A stretch of 64,000 nt of DNA. Source: Acanthosoma haemorrhoidale. Taxonomy: Eukaryota > Arthropoda > Insecta > Hemiptera > Acanthosomatidae. The stretch's first letter is position 1. The number at the start of each line of letters is the position of its first letter. The notes beneath the pieces were generated by a model, which made no database searches, had not been told where the DNA came from, and worked only from the letters and a program-made list of their open reading frames with translations. Location: assembly GCA_930367205.1 (NCBI GenBank), contig OV884011.1, positions 126,551,208 through 126,615,207 of the forward strand, written 5' to 3'. Position numbers and translations under genes: made by a program. Below are positions 45,571-56,829 of the stretch, one piece after another.

Positions 45571-46021
45571 CAAAAAAATACACTTGATACTTCTTTATTG
45601 TGATAAAATTACAATATGCGTTATTGGACAATAAGCAGTTGCGATAAATGTTCTCATTCATACCATATTTACAATTTTCAATTACTCGCTCATTCATACA
45701 GTATTTACAAACAGCCAAGAGACATCCCAAATCCACATTGTGGTAACACTCTTCGCGTGCAAATGAGGAAGCAGAGTCTTGGGAAGCCACCCAAGCTTCT
45801 CCACCAGTCGCCAGTGGAGGCTGAGCGCGAGAGCCACAGACGCTCAGGACATGATTGGAGAAACTGGCCATTGACAGGACTCTGCACTGTCACGCATTTA
45901 TTTATTATTTATTATTTTATTATTTAGTATTTATTATTTAGTCTCCAAAGAGGGTTATAGGGATGATTGGCGCAGTGTAATGACTGGGCTAGGGGACTAG
46001 GGTGGTTAAATGGGTTACTGG
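45571..46021 (-). mobile_element. Jockey copy C, 5'-truncated
   Basis: Minus-strand 3' end of the Jockey family with the full 3' UTR (GTATTTACAAACAGCCAAGAG...GACGCTCAGGACATGATTGG) and the last bases of ORF2 (complement of GTCTCCAAAGAGGGTTATAGGG). ACATACTTA at 45562-45570 and 46022-46030 is a probable 9-bp target duplication. A (TTTA)n-like patch at about 45896-45944 interrupts the 3' UTR/ORF2 border. Confidence 0.82.
45896..45944. repeat. (ATTT)n-type microsatellite inside Jockey copy C
   Basis: Irregular TTTATTA units replace the sequence that in copy A codes for the last ORF2 residues. Confidence 0.8.
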
Positions 46022-46030
46022 ACATACTTA

Positions 46031-46276
46031 AATGGTAATCTAGTAACCAGTGGTAAAGCAAGGAATGGACTGTATTAATACAAGATTCTAACCATTTTAG
46101 TCGGCAAGCATGTAAGTGAACAAGGTAGGAACAAAATGTTATGCTGATAATACAGGCTTCTACAGGATATGTTACTAATCAAGTAAGTGAAACAAAATGT
46201 AGTTCCACCGGACCTAAGAACTCAAAAACCCCTTCATCATTAGTTATATAAATTATTCACACTTCGGAAACTACTG
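46031..46276. other. No gene seen
   Basis: AT-rich spacer. Confidence 0.45.
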
Positions 46277-46510
46277 TGAATCAAAAAAGACTCCTTTCTT
46301 AACAGCGAAAGCATACCTTACTTGAGCTCAGTCTTTGACAAAGATCGACAACAAACCAAAGAACGCCTTGACCACAAAGTATATAGAATATTCACCCAGT
46401 GGAAACTTAATAAACCTGTGAAATAAAAGGACTCGGCCATAACCGCGTGAGGTCACCTTACTTGAGCTCTGCCTTTAAGCAACATCGAACGCAGACTCAA
46501 GTCCCGTCCG
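46277..46510. repeat. Degenerate tandem repeat, period about 140 bp
   Basis: ACCTTACTTGAGCTCAGTCTTT near 46315 and its near copy (CTTACTTGAGCTCTGCCTTT) near 46457 lie 140 bp apart, with related flanks (GTGAATCAAAAAAGACTC and GTGAAATAAAAGGACTC). Confidence 0.6.
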
Positions 46511-46826
46511 TCTAATCCCTACATTCGGAATACATCTATCTGATCTCAACGCAACTTATCGACTCCAAATATTTAGAGAAAATATGTGAGGGAGACATAT
46601 CTAAAATCTGCCGTTTAAAAAAAAACACTTAAAAACAAAACAGTTACATTCAGGAAAGTAGATACCATTGAAGAAATAATCTCAATTATGAACTTATGTA
46701 GTGAAAACAAGGCCCAAAAATAACACTACAGCGATAGTAGTGATATAGAGTAAAAACCATACACTTACGCCTGTGTAATAATACTGGGTTGAGTAAATTA
46801 AAATTTTTCTATTAAAAAAATTAAAT

Positions 46827-46932
46827 CTTTATTCTAATAAAATTAAATCTGCCTGATAGGGCAATAGATGATTGAGGTGAATTCGTTCAAACTATAATTT
46901 CAATATTTTATGCACTCTCTCATTTATACATT
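46827..46932 (-). mobile_element. Diverged Jockey 3' tail fragment
   Basis: CTTTATTCTAATAAAATTAA, then ATCTGCCTGATAGGGCAATA and ...GCACTCTCTCATTTATACATT follow the tail module and stop at the same point as the other short tails. Confidence 0.62.
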
Positions 46933-48235
46933 ATTCACTATATACATTCATACGAATAAATCGCTTCGAACTTACCAGCAGATTTGTCACCTCAGCCACG
47001 GTAAAGGAAAGTTGTAAGAGAGCAAGAGATCCGCGGTCGTTCAGGGCTTGAGGGTGTAAAACTTAACAGTTCCGAAATTACCAATGATTCAATATTTAAC
47101 ATTTAACTTTATACAAATATATGTTTTTTTTAAGCTGTACCCTCTTCACCTTTGGTAAATCACTCATAAATGTATTTATTGCGCAGTTACATGCATTCTT
47201 CGTTATGAATTTAGTACATAAATTAATTAAAAGTTTATAATAAACAACCATACACGATTTAAAGGTTTATTTTAATTACTCAACTATAAAGGAGATAAAA
47301 GGTCCCTTCTGTGGGCTAGAGGTCCTACATAATAAACATTTATCTTACTATAAATAACATAAAACCTTATCTGTTATTTCATCAGATAAAATTGATTGGT
47401 GATCTATAAACAGACCTCAAGACCTTTTTTATACGCTATTAAATACAATAAAAACGACCTGTAAACCTCCCTGCTGATCTTCCTTAGATACTACAGGTCT
47501 GATCTGCACCCTAGTATCTTAATTGAAAAGCGAATACTTTTACCCGTTTGGTTGAATTTAACTCTAGATTAGTGACCGATTCGTGTGATTCAATGGTGCG
47601 AAAACGGTACGCACAGACATTGTCGTGATATGACACCCATCATTGGTCGGGTTGTCAGAGTTTAGAATTTATGTCATCGTACCCTTCAACTGTTGGAATA
47701 ATTTCTGGCAGGGTCGGTGACTCTTCACAGGAACAGAAAATGAAGTGAGGTGGAAAAGGGGTTGTGAGTCCCTCGTCTGTTGTGGCCTGATAAGCTGGCA
47801 TCCTAGTGCGTAAAGAAAAATCCACTAAACCTTTAAGCTGCAAAATTTCAGCTAACTTCCTTCCGAATTTTAAGCTCATTTTCATTTTCTCTATGGTGGA
47901 AAACAGTTGGCCACCTCGGTTACAAATCCCAACTAATTAGTAAGATTAATTAAACCAATTTCCTCGGGTACGGGTGGCGGTTAATTGGAAGATTTAGATA
48001 TCTTTGATTGTTCTAACATTTGTGTCATAACTGACACATGATAAAAGCGGCCTAGGGTGTGCTAAGTTTCACAAATTTTAGTTTCTGCCAAATCGACGAA
48101 TTTACTGTTACGTCGAGAGACCATATGAAAACCTAGCCATCCAACCTGGGTGGGAAGTGCCGCTAGAACCTAAGAAGAATATGGTTCACCTCTTTATTAT
48201 ATCAGCATTGTAAGCGTTGATCTAGAAAAATATCC
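46933..48235. other. No gene firmly supported
   Basis: A minus-strand frame at 47655-47885 (77 codons with stop) sits in a GC-richer patch and reads GLTTPFPPHFIFCSCEESPT and LPEIIPTVEGYDDINSKL; no family recognised and no splice signal seen. Confidence 0.4.
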
Positions 48236-48643
48236 TGTCGGGTTAGATGTCGAATATCCCGAAAGTGGGGAGGAGACGCCCGCCGCGGGCTAGGGTCGCT
48301 AAAATCTCTAGCCGCCGTTCGGCGAGCCCCTAGAGAGAGACAATACGGGTGGACCTGTGGTCTTTCACCCTTGCTGCCGGTTTAGTCGGCGGGCGGCTTA
48401 ATTCGTTTTGATCTGACTCCATAAGATCTTAGAAGGTGTGCCTCGACAAAGAATTATGTTCAAGAGAAGAGGGACAGGGTAGGTTTATAGGTAGTTTATG
48501 TGGTCTTGGAATGACCACGAATTCACACTCGGTATCTAAGGGTAGGCGAAAACCGTCCGGATCCCAAAGTCGAGTGTGAACTGGAGAGAAGCAGACTGGA
48601 TTGCCGTGGGAGACGCTACTAGGTAAAGTTTGTATAGCCACCA
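48236..48643 (-). repeat. LTR-like repeat family A, copy A8 (truncated)
   Basis: Minus-strand copy ending CCCGACA at 48236. It holds the conserved core (complement near 48546-48586), both stem arms (TTCACACTCG and CGAGTGTGAA) and the GTGGTC/GACCAC hairpin at 48500-48520. Similarity stops at about 48643, so the first half of the LTR is missing. Confidence 0.75.
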
Positions 48644-48806
48644 TAACCTTTCTTTATTAATAGTACACAATGAACAAAAAATAAATAAATAATTTACGAA
48701 ATTAAATTAAATCAGTCTTTAAGTCGAAAATGACGCAGTCAGTCTTACCCGCGTTTACAAAGATATTGAGTCTCCCCGATCTCTAACTGATCTGGTTACG
48801 GGCTAC

Positions 48807-49200
48807 TTAAGTCTGTTTTAGAGCTACCTTGGCGCTCATGCTGCTGCTGTACACCGCTAAGTCATCTGCGAAAGCAGTAACTGTGGTGTTTTTATATTGG
48901 GCTCCTACAATTTCAGACGTGTATACGTTGAATAGTACAGGGGATATGACGGCTCCTTGGGGTACTCCACAGGTCAGTGGGCCAGCTTCGGAGAAGCTCC
49001 CACACTGCTGTAGAGACGCGTACGGTCTTCTGTATAAGGCGGTAAGGTAAATTGGTCTCCCCAAATTTACCTTAACTGTCAAGTGGTGAAGCTTGGGATC
49101 AGTTGTAGTCAGTGGTGAAACCACTTTCTTCCAATTGATACCAAGGCGTCTAGTAATGAGAACGCCTCCACAACCGTTGACCCATTTAATGGCAGTTAAA
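48807..49200 (-). pseudogene. Non-LTR retrotransposon remnant: endonuclease piece joined to RT piece
   Basis: A single minus-strand frame, open from about 49200, reads GCGGVLITRRLGINWKKVVS and VKVNLGRPIYLTALYRRPY, the middle of an APE-type endonuclease. It then passes directly to LTCGVPQGAVISPVLFNVYT and TAFADDLAVYSSS, RT palm motifs. In an intact ORF2 some hundreds of residues separate these, so an in-frame deletion is inferred. It is a different family from the Jockey copies above (FADDLAVYSSS, not FADDTAVLSS). Confidence 0.8.
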
Positions 49201-50160
49201 ATTTAAAATATGGTGATCTACCATTGCTTTTGATTACCAGATATTATAGCCATGAACATTTTGCTACAGAAGTCGACGAAGGCAGTTACCCATTTCGGGC
49301 CACACATCAGGTCATGACTTAATGGCTATTTAATGGTTTAGCAAATAAATCGTTATTAGAAGCAAACTTTAATTAAAGTCTGTAACAGTAAGGTTGCTCA
49401 TAATAGCTGAGTGTATATGGTGTCTTGCTACTTGGCCTGTACTTATATCTCCAGTAAGACTTGGCTGCAGGTTTCCTGTTTGTTGTCATTGTGGCAGTTT
49501 GTCTGTGTTAGGAGAGTCGGGGGTCATTTAAGGAACACGCTAATGGAAGCCTTAGAGATAAGAGCACATGTTTGTTGTGAAATTTAAATTAATTAACCAC
49601 ATTGTTATATATGATTTATTATTACCCCTAAAAAAAGTAATAATACCACTTATTATATAAATATAACTGAGAATGATATTATCACCAATAGTATTCATTA
49701 ATATTTTGTCATATATACGCTTTTCATTAATGTATTTTTTTCGATGAAAAAGTAAGGTGATTAAGAGTTACGTAAGGTTATAAACTAAACATGTTGTAAT
49801 ACTTCTTTCTTGTTTGAGGTCTTAAAATTGTGTGCAGTGGTATTTTAACATTCAGGTGATTATCGTTTTCCAAGTAAATATCATTTAATTTACTAAAAGA
49901 TTTTGTAAGGGTTGCCCCTCTTAAACCTCATCTAGCCTAGCAAATATACAAACAAAACCACCCTCCCTCATATTCTTCTTCTAGGCAATAACACTGTTGC
50001 CCTGTTTCAAAACTTGTGTACTAGATATCAGCTATTAGCCACTAAAATTACTTAATACTATTTCACAATCAAATTATTATTGAAGTTTTTTTTTTTAATT
50101 TTGATTCTGGAAATATATGGTTTCTCTACTATGCATAGTTACAAAATTGAATCCATACTG
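49201..50160. other. No gene seen
   Basis: AT-rich spacer. Confidence 0.5.
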
Positions 50161-50358
50161 GGTGAGCCCCATCACCTAGTCGTGTATATATGTATTTTGA
50201 CCTTTTAACTTCAAATAGAAAAATTTTTATTGTAATCCTACCCTCCTCCGAATGCATCTGCGTATGCAGTAAGAGGAGAAATTTGTAAATCGAAAATTTT
50301 AAATTTGTAAACTGTCAAAATGTTGATAAATAAAGGGGTTATGAAAAAAAAAAAAAAA
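50161..50358 (+). mobile_element. Repeat family C, copy C3
   Basis: GGTGAGCCCCATCACCTAGT at the start, ATTGTAATCCTACCCTCCTC in the middle, ATAAATAAAGGGGTTATG and a 15-base A run at the end; collinear with 27837-28040. Confidence 0.75.
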
Positions 50359-50956
50359 TGTTACTTTAACTCTCGAAGTTTCCCTGTTTATGTTACTGGT
50401 GCAGTACAGGGTTTAAAATCAGACGATTAATGGATCAGCATAGTTCGGTTTAGCCTTAAGTTTAATACATTTTTGGCTCCCCTGTCTAAAATTATAAAAG
50501 AACTGAATTGAAAACAAACAATAAATATTTTATTATTAAATTAAAAATCGAATCGCTATACAAGAATTATCGAGTACCTATACGAAATTAATTTACGGGC
50601 GTCAAGAGTGGAATTCATCCAATATCGCTTCCCACTGTTCAAAAATCCTACCACTTCCATTATATCACATTCCATTCTGGCTTGTTCACCTGTCACATTT
50701 TAACAGTTTAATAAATCGTCAAAAAATGCGGTATTTCTATCGTAAATTATTATTAAAAATGATACGGCTTAAATTAAATAATTTGTCATAGTTTCCTCCT
50801 GCTAGGGCCGATTGTAATTATATAAGTAAAATTAATAATAAATCCCTAATCATTTCCTGCCAATCTACCCTGTTACATTGGTTTAAGAAAACCTCTTAAT
50901 GACTACATATAATAGAGATGTGTACAAATGATATATATTTACATATATATACACAA
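50359..50956. other. No gene seen
   Basis: AT-rich spacer. Confidence 0.5.
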
Positions 50957-52190
50957 GAGGTTTGATCAAAAACTAACGAGATTTTTATAATTTCACGTGC
51001 GTTAGGATTCCGAGGGTAAAAATTTCTTTTTTATCTTGTTCGTACACATGTCTCTGAAATCCGTTAAAATTTGCAGTTTTCAATGTTCACTCGTTTAGTA
51101 GCAGTCGCTAAGGTTGTACCTGTTTTAGTGTTCTCGCTGATTTTTAATTTCCAAAAAAAAAATAGATTAAAGAATTTGTATTAAAATTTTGTCAAAAAAA
51201 TACAACAAAGTACAGTTTGTTTAAAAATGTTTACATTTGGTTTTAGTGAATCTACCATGAGTAAAGCAAGAGTTTATGAGTGGTATAGACGTTTCAAAGA
51301 GGGGCGTTGAAGACGTTGAAAATGATGATCACGCTAGGCGCACTAACACTTCCATAAACAACTACAACATCGAAGAAGTTAATGATGCTGGACGATCACA
51401 GAGAGGTTTCTGATGAAGTTAATATGTTATTTGGATCATTCCAAGCGATTTTTCCGACGTTTTAGCCATGAAACATCGCGTGAATATTACCAAAGAATTG
51501 CTGAAGGAAGTAACCAACAATCCAGAGTTTGTTAAATGCACCATAACCCCTGTTATATATAATAACAGGTATGCACCCCTTAAACATGGGTATATAGGTA
51601 TGACATGGAAACTAAGGCGCAATCATCGTAATAGAGGCGGCCTGAAGAGCCAAGACCGAAAAAAAATCTACAAGTTCGATCAAAAGTGAAGGTTCTTCTC
51701 ACTATTTTTTCGATTTCAATGGCATAGTGTATCATGAGCTCCTGCCAGAAGGTCGTACGATCAATAAAGTACATTACTTGGGAGTAATGCGCCGTTTATG
51801 CGATCCGACGAAAACGACCGGAATTGTGGCAAAACAATTCTTGAAAATTACATCTTACTGAATATTCTTAATTTTTTAGTTAAAAACAACAGCGTTGTGT
51901 TACCTCAGCCACCGTATTCACCGGACATGGCTCCCTGCGGCTTTGTTTTGTTCCATAGGTTGAAAAAAACCAGAAAGGATGACGTTTTGACACCATTGAT
52001 GAGATAAAAGAGAAATCACTGAAGGAAGTGTGTTTGAAAAGTGCTTCGAAGATTGGAAAAGTGCTGCCACAAATGTGTTATTCCTGAGGGGGGAGGGGGG
52101 TTATTTTGAAAGGGTCGAAGTTTCTATCGATGAATAAATAAAAACACATTAAGATTAACAAAAATTCTCGTTACTTTTTTATCAAACCTC
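50957..52190 (+). mobile_element. Inactive mariner element with both terminal repeats
   Basis: The left end GAGGTTTGATCAAAAACTAA and the inverted right end GAGGTTTGATAAAAAAGTAA match at most positions. At 1.23 kb the length is that of a mariner element. Between them lies a broken mariner transposase (next entry). TA steps occur close to both ends but the exact target duplication is unclear. Confidence 0.88.
51240..52100 (+). pseudogene. Mariner transposase remnant
   Basis: Segments in several frames follow the mariner order: ESTMSKARVYEWYRRFKEGR (helix-turn-helix), DMETKAQSS and RRPEEPRPKKIYKFDQK (catalytic domain), then VVLPQPPYSPDMAPCGFVLF near the third catalytic position. The usual ITGDE block with the first Asp and the HHDNAPAH block with the second Asp are missing or scrambled, and the third position, normally Asp in CDFFLF, is Gly. 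Numerous stops. Not functional. Confidence 0.85.
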
Positions 52191-54661
52191 GAATAAATAT
52201 GGTGCCTTTTTAACTGCTCTAATACTTATCAATGGGAAATAATAAACTATTTCCAACTTCTCAGAATCATGTGACAATAATTATAAATATTTTATGAAGC
52301 ATACATACAAAATGGAATAGCACAAGGAGGAAGGAAATAACTATGGTATGATTTTGACGCGATATTGCATCATTGATCCATAAATGTGTCTTCATAATCT
52401 TGAAAAGTGTCAACATTTAAAAATGTTAACAGGGTTAAGTCAATGCTTATCTTAAAAAACTTCAGGCTGTCTCATCAAAGTATGTAATTAACAAAATGTG
52501 ATACAATTAAGCTGATTACTTCTTTCAGTTTTTAGCCCAATTCATCATAAAATCTTTTGAAATGATTCCCCTCTTGGATAAGGATTTGTTAAGTTAGCAT
52601 TGAATACAAACAACCTAAAAAATTAATAAAAGCACAACACCGAACTGTTTTTAGGTGTATGTTAATTATACAAATTTTATCAAACTTATACCTAATGATG
52701 TTTGATTGAATATTATTTTGTAGGGTCATTGTTTGGTTTTATATATATAAATATTCTATCTATTTACATAGCTTGTCTTTAATTCAATCAATAAAAATGT
52801 TATTTTAAAGGATTCGAAACATAGAATTAAAGTAACGTACAAATATTAATATGAAAAAAAATTCAGCATTCTCTCATGGAAATTATAGTCGGAGAGTTTT
52901 TACTTATAGTCGTATTTATTGAAGAATGCTATCAATAAATCATCGTTTATTATATTATTATTATGTATAAATATCAAAAATTTAATAAACACATTGGAAT
53001 AGAAAATACTTAACTTCAAGAATATGTAGCAAAAACCGAATTATTTTCTGGTAATTATATGGCTATGTTATCTAAGAATCCTCGAGATATAAATATTTTT
53101 ATCTGCGGTTGACCATTAAGGTCATGAACATTGCTTTACCATAAACGATATTTAGATACACATTACTGAAAATTAATACATTCTCTTGTTTAATGCATTA
53201 AATTAACATTCCTTATGTATTTTTAGTTATAACTGAATAATTAACAGCTATAGATTTTACGTTTTATAATTCACGCTAACAAAAATGACATTCAAAGTAA
53301 AAATTAAATGAACGGGGCAAAAAAACATAATTCTGAAAGATATTGCCTTATTTTATGATAATTTTCTTGGCTCTCTTATATTTCGGCCTCTCCGATGTTA
53401 GAGCCTTGATGAAGTTAAGCAATATTTCTCTGTCGTAGCTGAGAAACAGCTTCTCCTTCTAGGTCTGGCACGTCTTCTTCATTTCATCTTAAAAGATACT
53501 TCTCCAATCCTTCCATGTACTTCTGTTTTCGTACGCACATCAACGCATGTTCTACCCACTGTTATTTTTTAGTATCAAAAGCTTTTCTTGCTTGTTATGG
53601 ATGTATATTCTCATGAATCCTTTGAGATTTTTAGTTCATTCCTCGTACCCACTAAGTCTTAGACGCAATCATGACACGGTTGATTTATCAAGACACTGTG
53701 GATTCCGAGTCGATCACTTCACGACATATCCTTTGTCTTTGTACTGTAGGTGCTCCATTAATTCATTTGAAATTATTTATTTAAATAAAAACACATTTGG
53801 ACAAATCATGCATCTATGGAGACTTGAAGGATCACTAGACCTAGCAATGTAACCATGTTCAACACAGTCATCGATCACACATTATATAATGACACCATAA
53901 CAACCTATTAATTATCTATTAAAGTAGATGATTGTAAACACACTACACGAAACATTTTAAACAAATAAAATCTATAGTTTAAGTGACAAGGACGTATAGT
54001 GACTTAAGGACTCACTAGTTCTGCAACTATGAAATTTATGTAAAACGAGCATATGCTGTCTAAGATACCTCACATACATAAGAGATACCTCACTGAGGAG
54101 CACTTTTATTTGTGAGCTGTTTGTAACCTAATAATTTTCTAAAAATAATATTTGAAAAATCAAAGTACAAAACAATAATTAAGTTTCATGAAGTATCCAA
54201 AGCTTCTTATATTCTAGATATTTTAAAAACGATAAAATGGATTGAAATGACAGGTAGAAAAATAAAAAAAAACACATATCATGGCTTAATGACCTTTGAA
54301 GGTAATAGTTGCCTCTAAAAAAAATGTATATATACATATAAATGTAAAGATGTTCTTGATTTTTGAGAATCCACCACTTGATATTTTTGACTTCTATTAA
54401 TTTGTAATATTGAACATGTGATCTCCCCTTTGGGCAATGAGAGTGAGCCAGGAGGTTTTGGGGAGGGAAAGGTTAGTTCTAGTCGTTTAGCCTTAAGTGA
54501 GGGTCGTGCTGCCGTTCAAAGTGATAGGTAATTTTGAAAATATTAAAGAATAAAGGCCGCTTCAAGAAAAATCAACGATTTTAAAGAATCATTGGACATA
54601 CCGACGACCATGAAAAATAAAATAGGAACCAAGGTATGTTACAATATATACATATATATAT
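52191..54661. other. AT-rich stretch, no gene supported
   Basis: A patch near 53380-53560 is less AT-rich but has no convincing frame. Confidence 0.5.
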
Positions 54662-55279
54662 TGTAACATTCATGATATTTGAGAATATCATGACCAGGAA
54701 CCCTAACATCTGGTAAGCATCTTCCCTTATGCTCCTAGGAGTGGGGATGAGATAAGCCGGCAGTCTTAGCACAAACGTCGACGGGAACACAGTTAGCAAG
54801 CTCCCGAATTGGCGGTTACCATACAGGAACAGAGGAGAAGAACCAACAGCGAAAGTAACTTGATTGGATTACTGGAAGATCATCGATTGGGTGATATTAA
54901 TATTGTTTCTTATTATGGATCCATTAAAAGAAATTGAGCTCAAATTCCATGTTTTTTGTAATTTGTAGTAATTACTACAATCTATCCTAATTTAAAAGGA
55001 ATTGAATATTTTTTTTTATACTTTTTGTCAGCACTATATAATTATAATTATTTGTTACAACCATTTTATTTGAATATATTTCACAATTCATAGTTTCTCA
55101 ATTTATTAATAACCACAACATTAGCCTTGAGATCGGGCGATTCAATTGGGATAAATTCCTATGTCAAAGACATAAAAACAATTTGAATTAAAGATCTCAT
55201 AACGGACCTGCCAAATTAGTTAAGTTAAATTGATCAAATAAAGTAAAAAGAGAAATGGTAAAAAATGAGGTAGGTCACA
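54662..55279 (+). repeat. LTR-like repeat family B, copy B2 (probable solo LTR)
   Basis: Starts TGTAACATTCATGATATT and ends GGTAGGTCACA. The 9-bp hairpin arms are at 54671-54679 and 54684-54692. Flanks ATAT/ATAT fit a 4-bp duplication but lie in TA-rich sequence. No internal coding region. Confidence 0.8.
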
Positions 55280-56686
55280 ATATATAGACAGGAGCGCTGA
55301 TAGTGAGCAGGCGTCGTAAGAGTGGGTAGTTGAGAGAGAGAATGGACTGTATATGTAAATAATGTTTGTTTTTGTTGTTTTTTTTGTATGAGAGCGTTCA
55401 TAAATGTTAATGTATAATCTAATAAATTTTGTAGTTATGAAAGTCTGCGTAGAGTTTGGTCCCGCTTTTAAATAATCAATAGATAACATTAAGAATATTG
55501 TATGAAGGTTTAAAATGGTTGAGTTGATATAAATAAGTTGATAAGAGGAGCTACATTGTAATATATATAATATCTTTATAATCTAATATATAGATCTGTG
55601 AATTATCTTGGTCATAGGATAAAGATAAAATTGAAGCTATTAAGAGAGCCTTTAGACCACAAAATAAGCGACTGTTGAAAGTATTATTATAGCTTATAAA
55701 TGATTATGAAAAATGTATGGTGGATTTGTCATTATTTGTTTAGTAGTGATTAAAATTCATTTGAGCTTCAGGAAAAGATTTTTTTCAAAACGAGATGATT
55801 TCTTTCCCATATTTTATTCGGAGTTCATGTGCATGTTCCTAGATCACACAGAGCCCAAAGAAATAGCAAAGGTTTTCTGCAACACAAAAGGTAAATGTGA
55901 CCAACACATTTTTTGTTTTTTTCTGAATAAAGCATCAATGCGATTTGGGAAAAATTAGAGGCAATTTGAGCAATCGGGGTGAGCACCGAATTCATTTCAT
56001 CCTCGAAATTTCTATTGAACATCGAATTAACCGCCAAGAAATCGAACGACCTATTCTCTTTTATATTTGATGGATATCTCAACTATTCAGATTCCTGACT
56101 TGGCATTGTAGTGAGTATTATCCTGGAGACTAAGGGAGGGGGCTCTACTTTCGACCTGTTACGGGATGAAGATTCCTTTGTGTATCTTGTACGATAGCAT
56201 TCATTAAAACTATTAGTTTTACGGTTTCCGTTTGAAAGTTATTTACAATATCGCTTTTCTCCATGGTTAAGGACATAAAAAAAGGTAATCCAAAAATATT
56301 TTCGAAGATATAGAATACAATGAGAGCCTGACAGAATAATTGCATCGTTATACGTTTCAAGTCGGTTTTAATTGGTCATAATTCCATATTTTAGCTTGTT
56401 CCATTCAAAATTCCGAGAATTTCGTACACTGTGTCTATTTTTTTTATAAAACCTACTTGTTACTACACTTACTACGTACTTTATCTAGTTTTTGTATATT
56501 CAATAATTTCAATCATATTGATATAAACAAACTTTAGTCGGTAAAAATAAAAGTTAAGTTAATAGTTGGCCCCAAGATTAGCTAGTAATAAACCTACTAA
56601 AAACAACGATATATATACTGCGAGGTGATTTTATTTGTATTATTGGTCTGGCAATCCATCAACACCACCTCTATTCATTATTATTA
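55280..56686. other. No gene supported
   Basis: AT-rich. A 42-bp word at 55534-55575 (AAGTTGATAAGAGGAGCTAC and following) recurs with few changes at 62475-62516. Frames at 55713-56082 on both strands lack motifs. Confidence 0.45.
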
Positions 56687-56816
56687 ATTTTCAACAACAA
56701 TCTTTATTGTGCAATAATTACAATCTGCCTTTTATAAGGCAATAATAATACAGATAAATGATCTCATTCATACCATATTTACAGTCATCATTCACTCGCT
56801 CATTCATACAATAGGT
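56687..56816 (-). mobile_element. 130-bp Jockey-tail insertion with target duplication
   Basis: TTCATTATTATTA at 56674-56686 is repeated at 56817-56829, a 13-bp target duplication. The insert is the minus-strand Jockey tail: 114 bp (56702-56815) identical to 848-961 of copy A, then AATAAAG and a 14-nt tail. It is a separate retroposition of only the tail. Confidence 0.88.
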
Positions 56817-56829
56817 TTCATTATTATTA

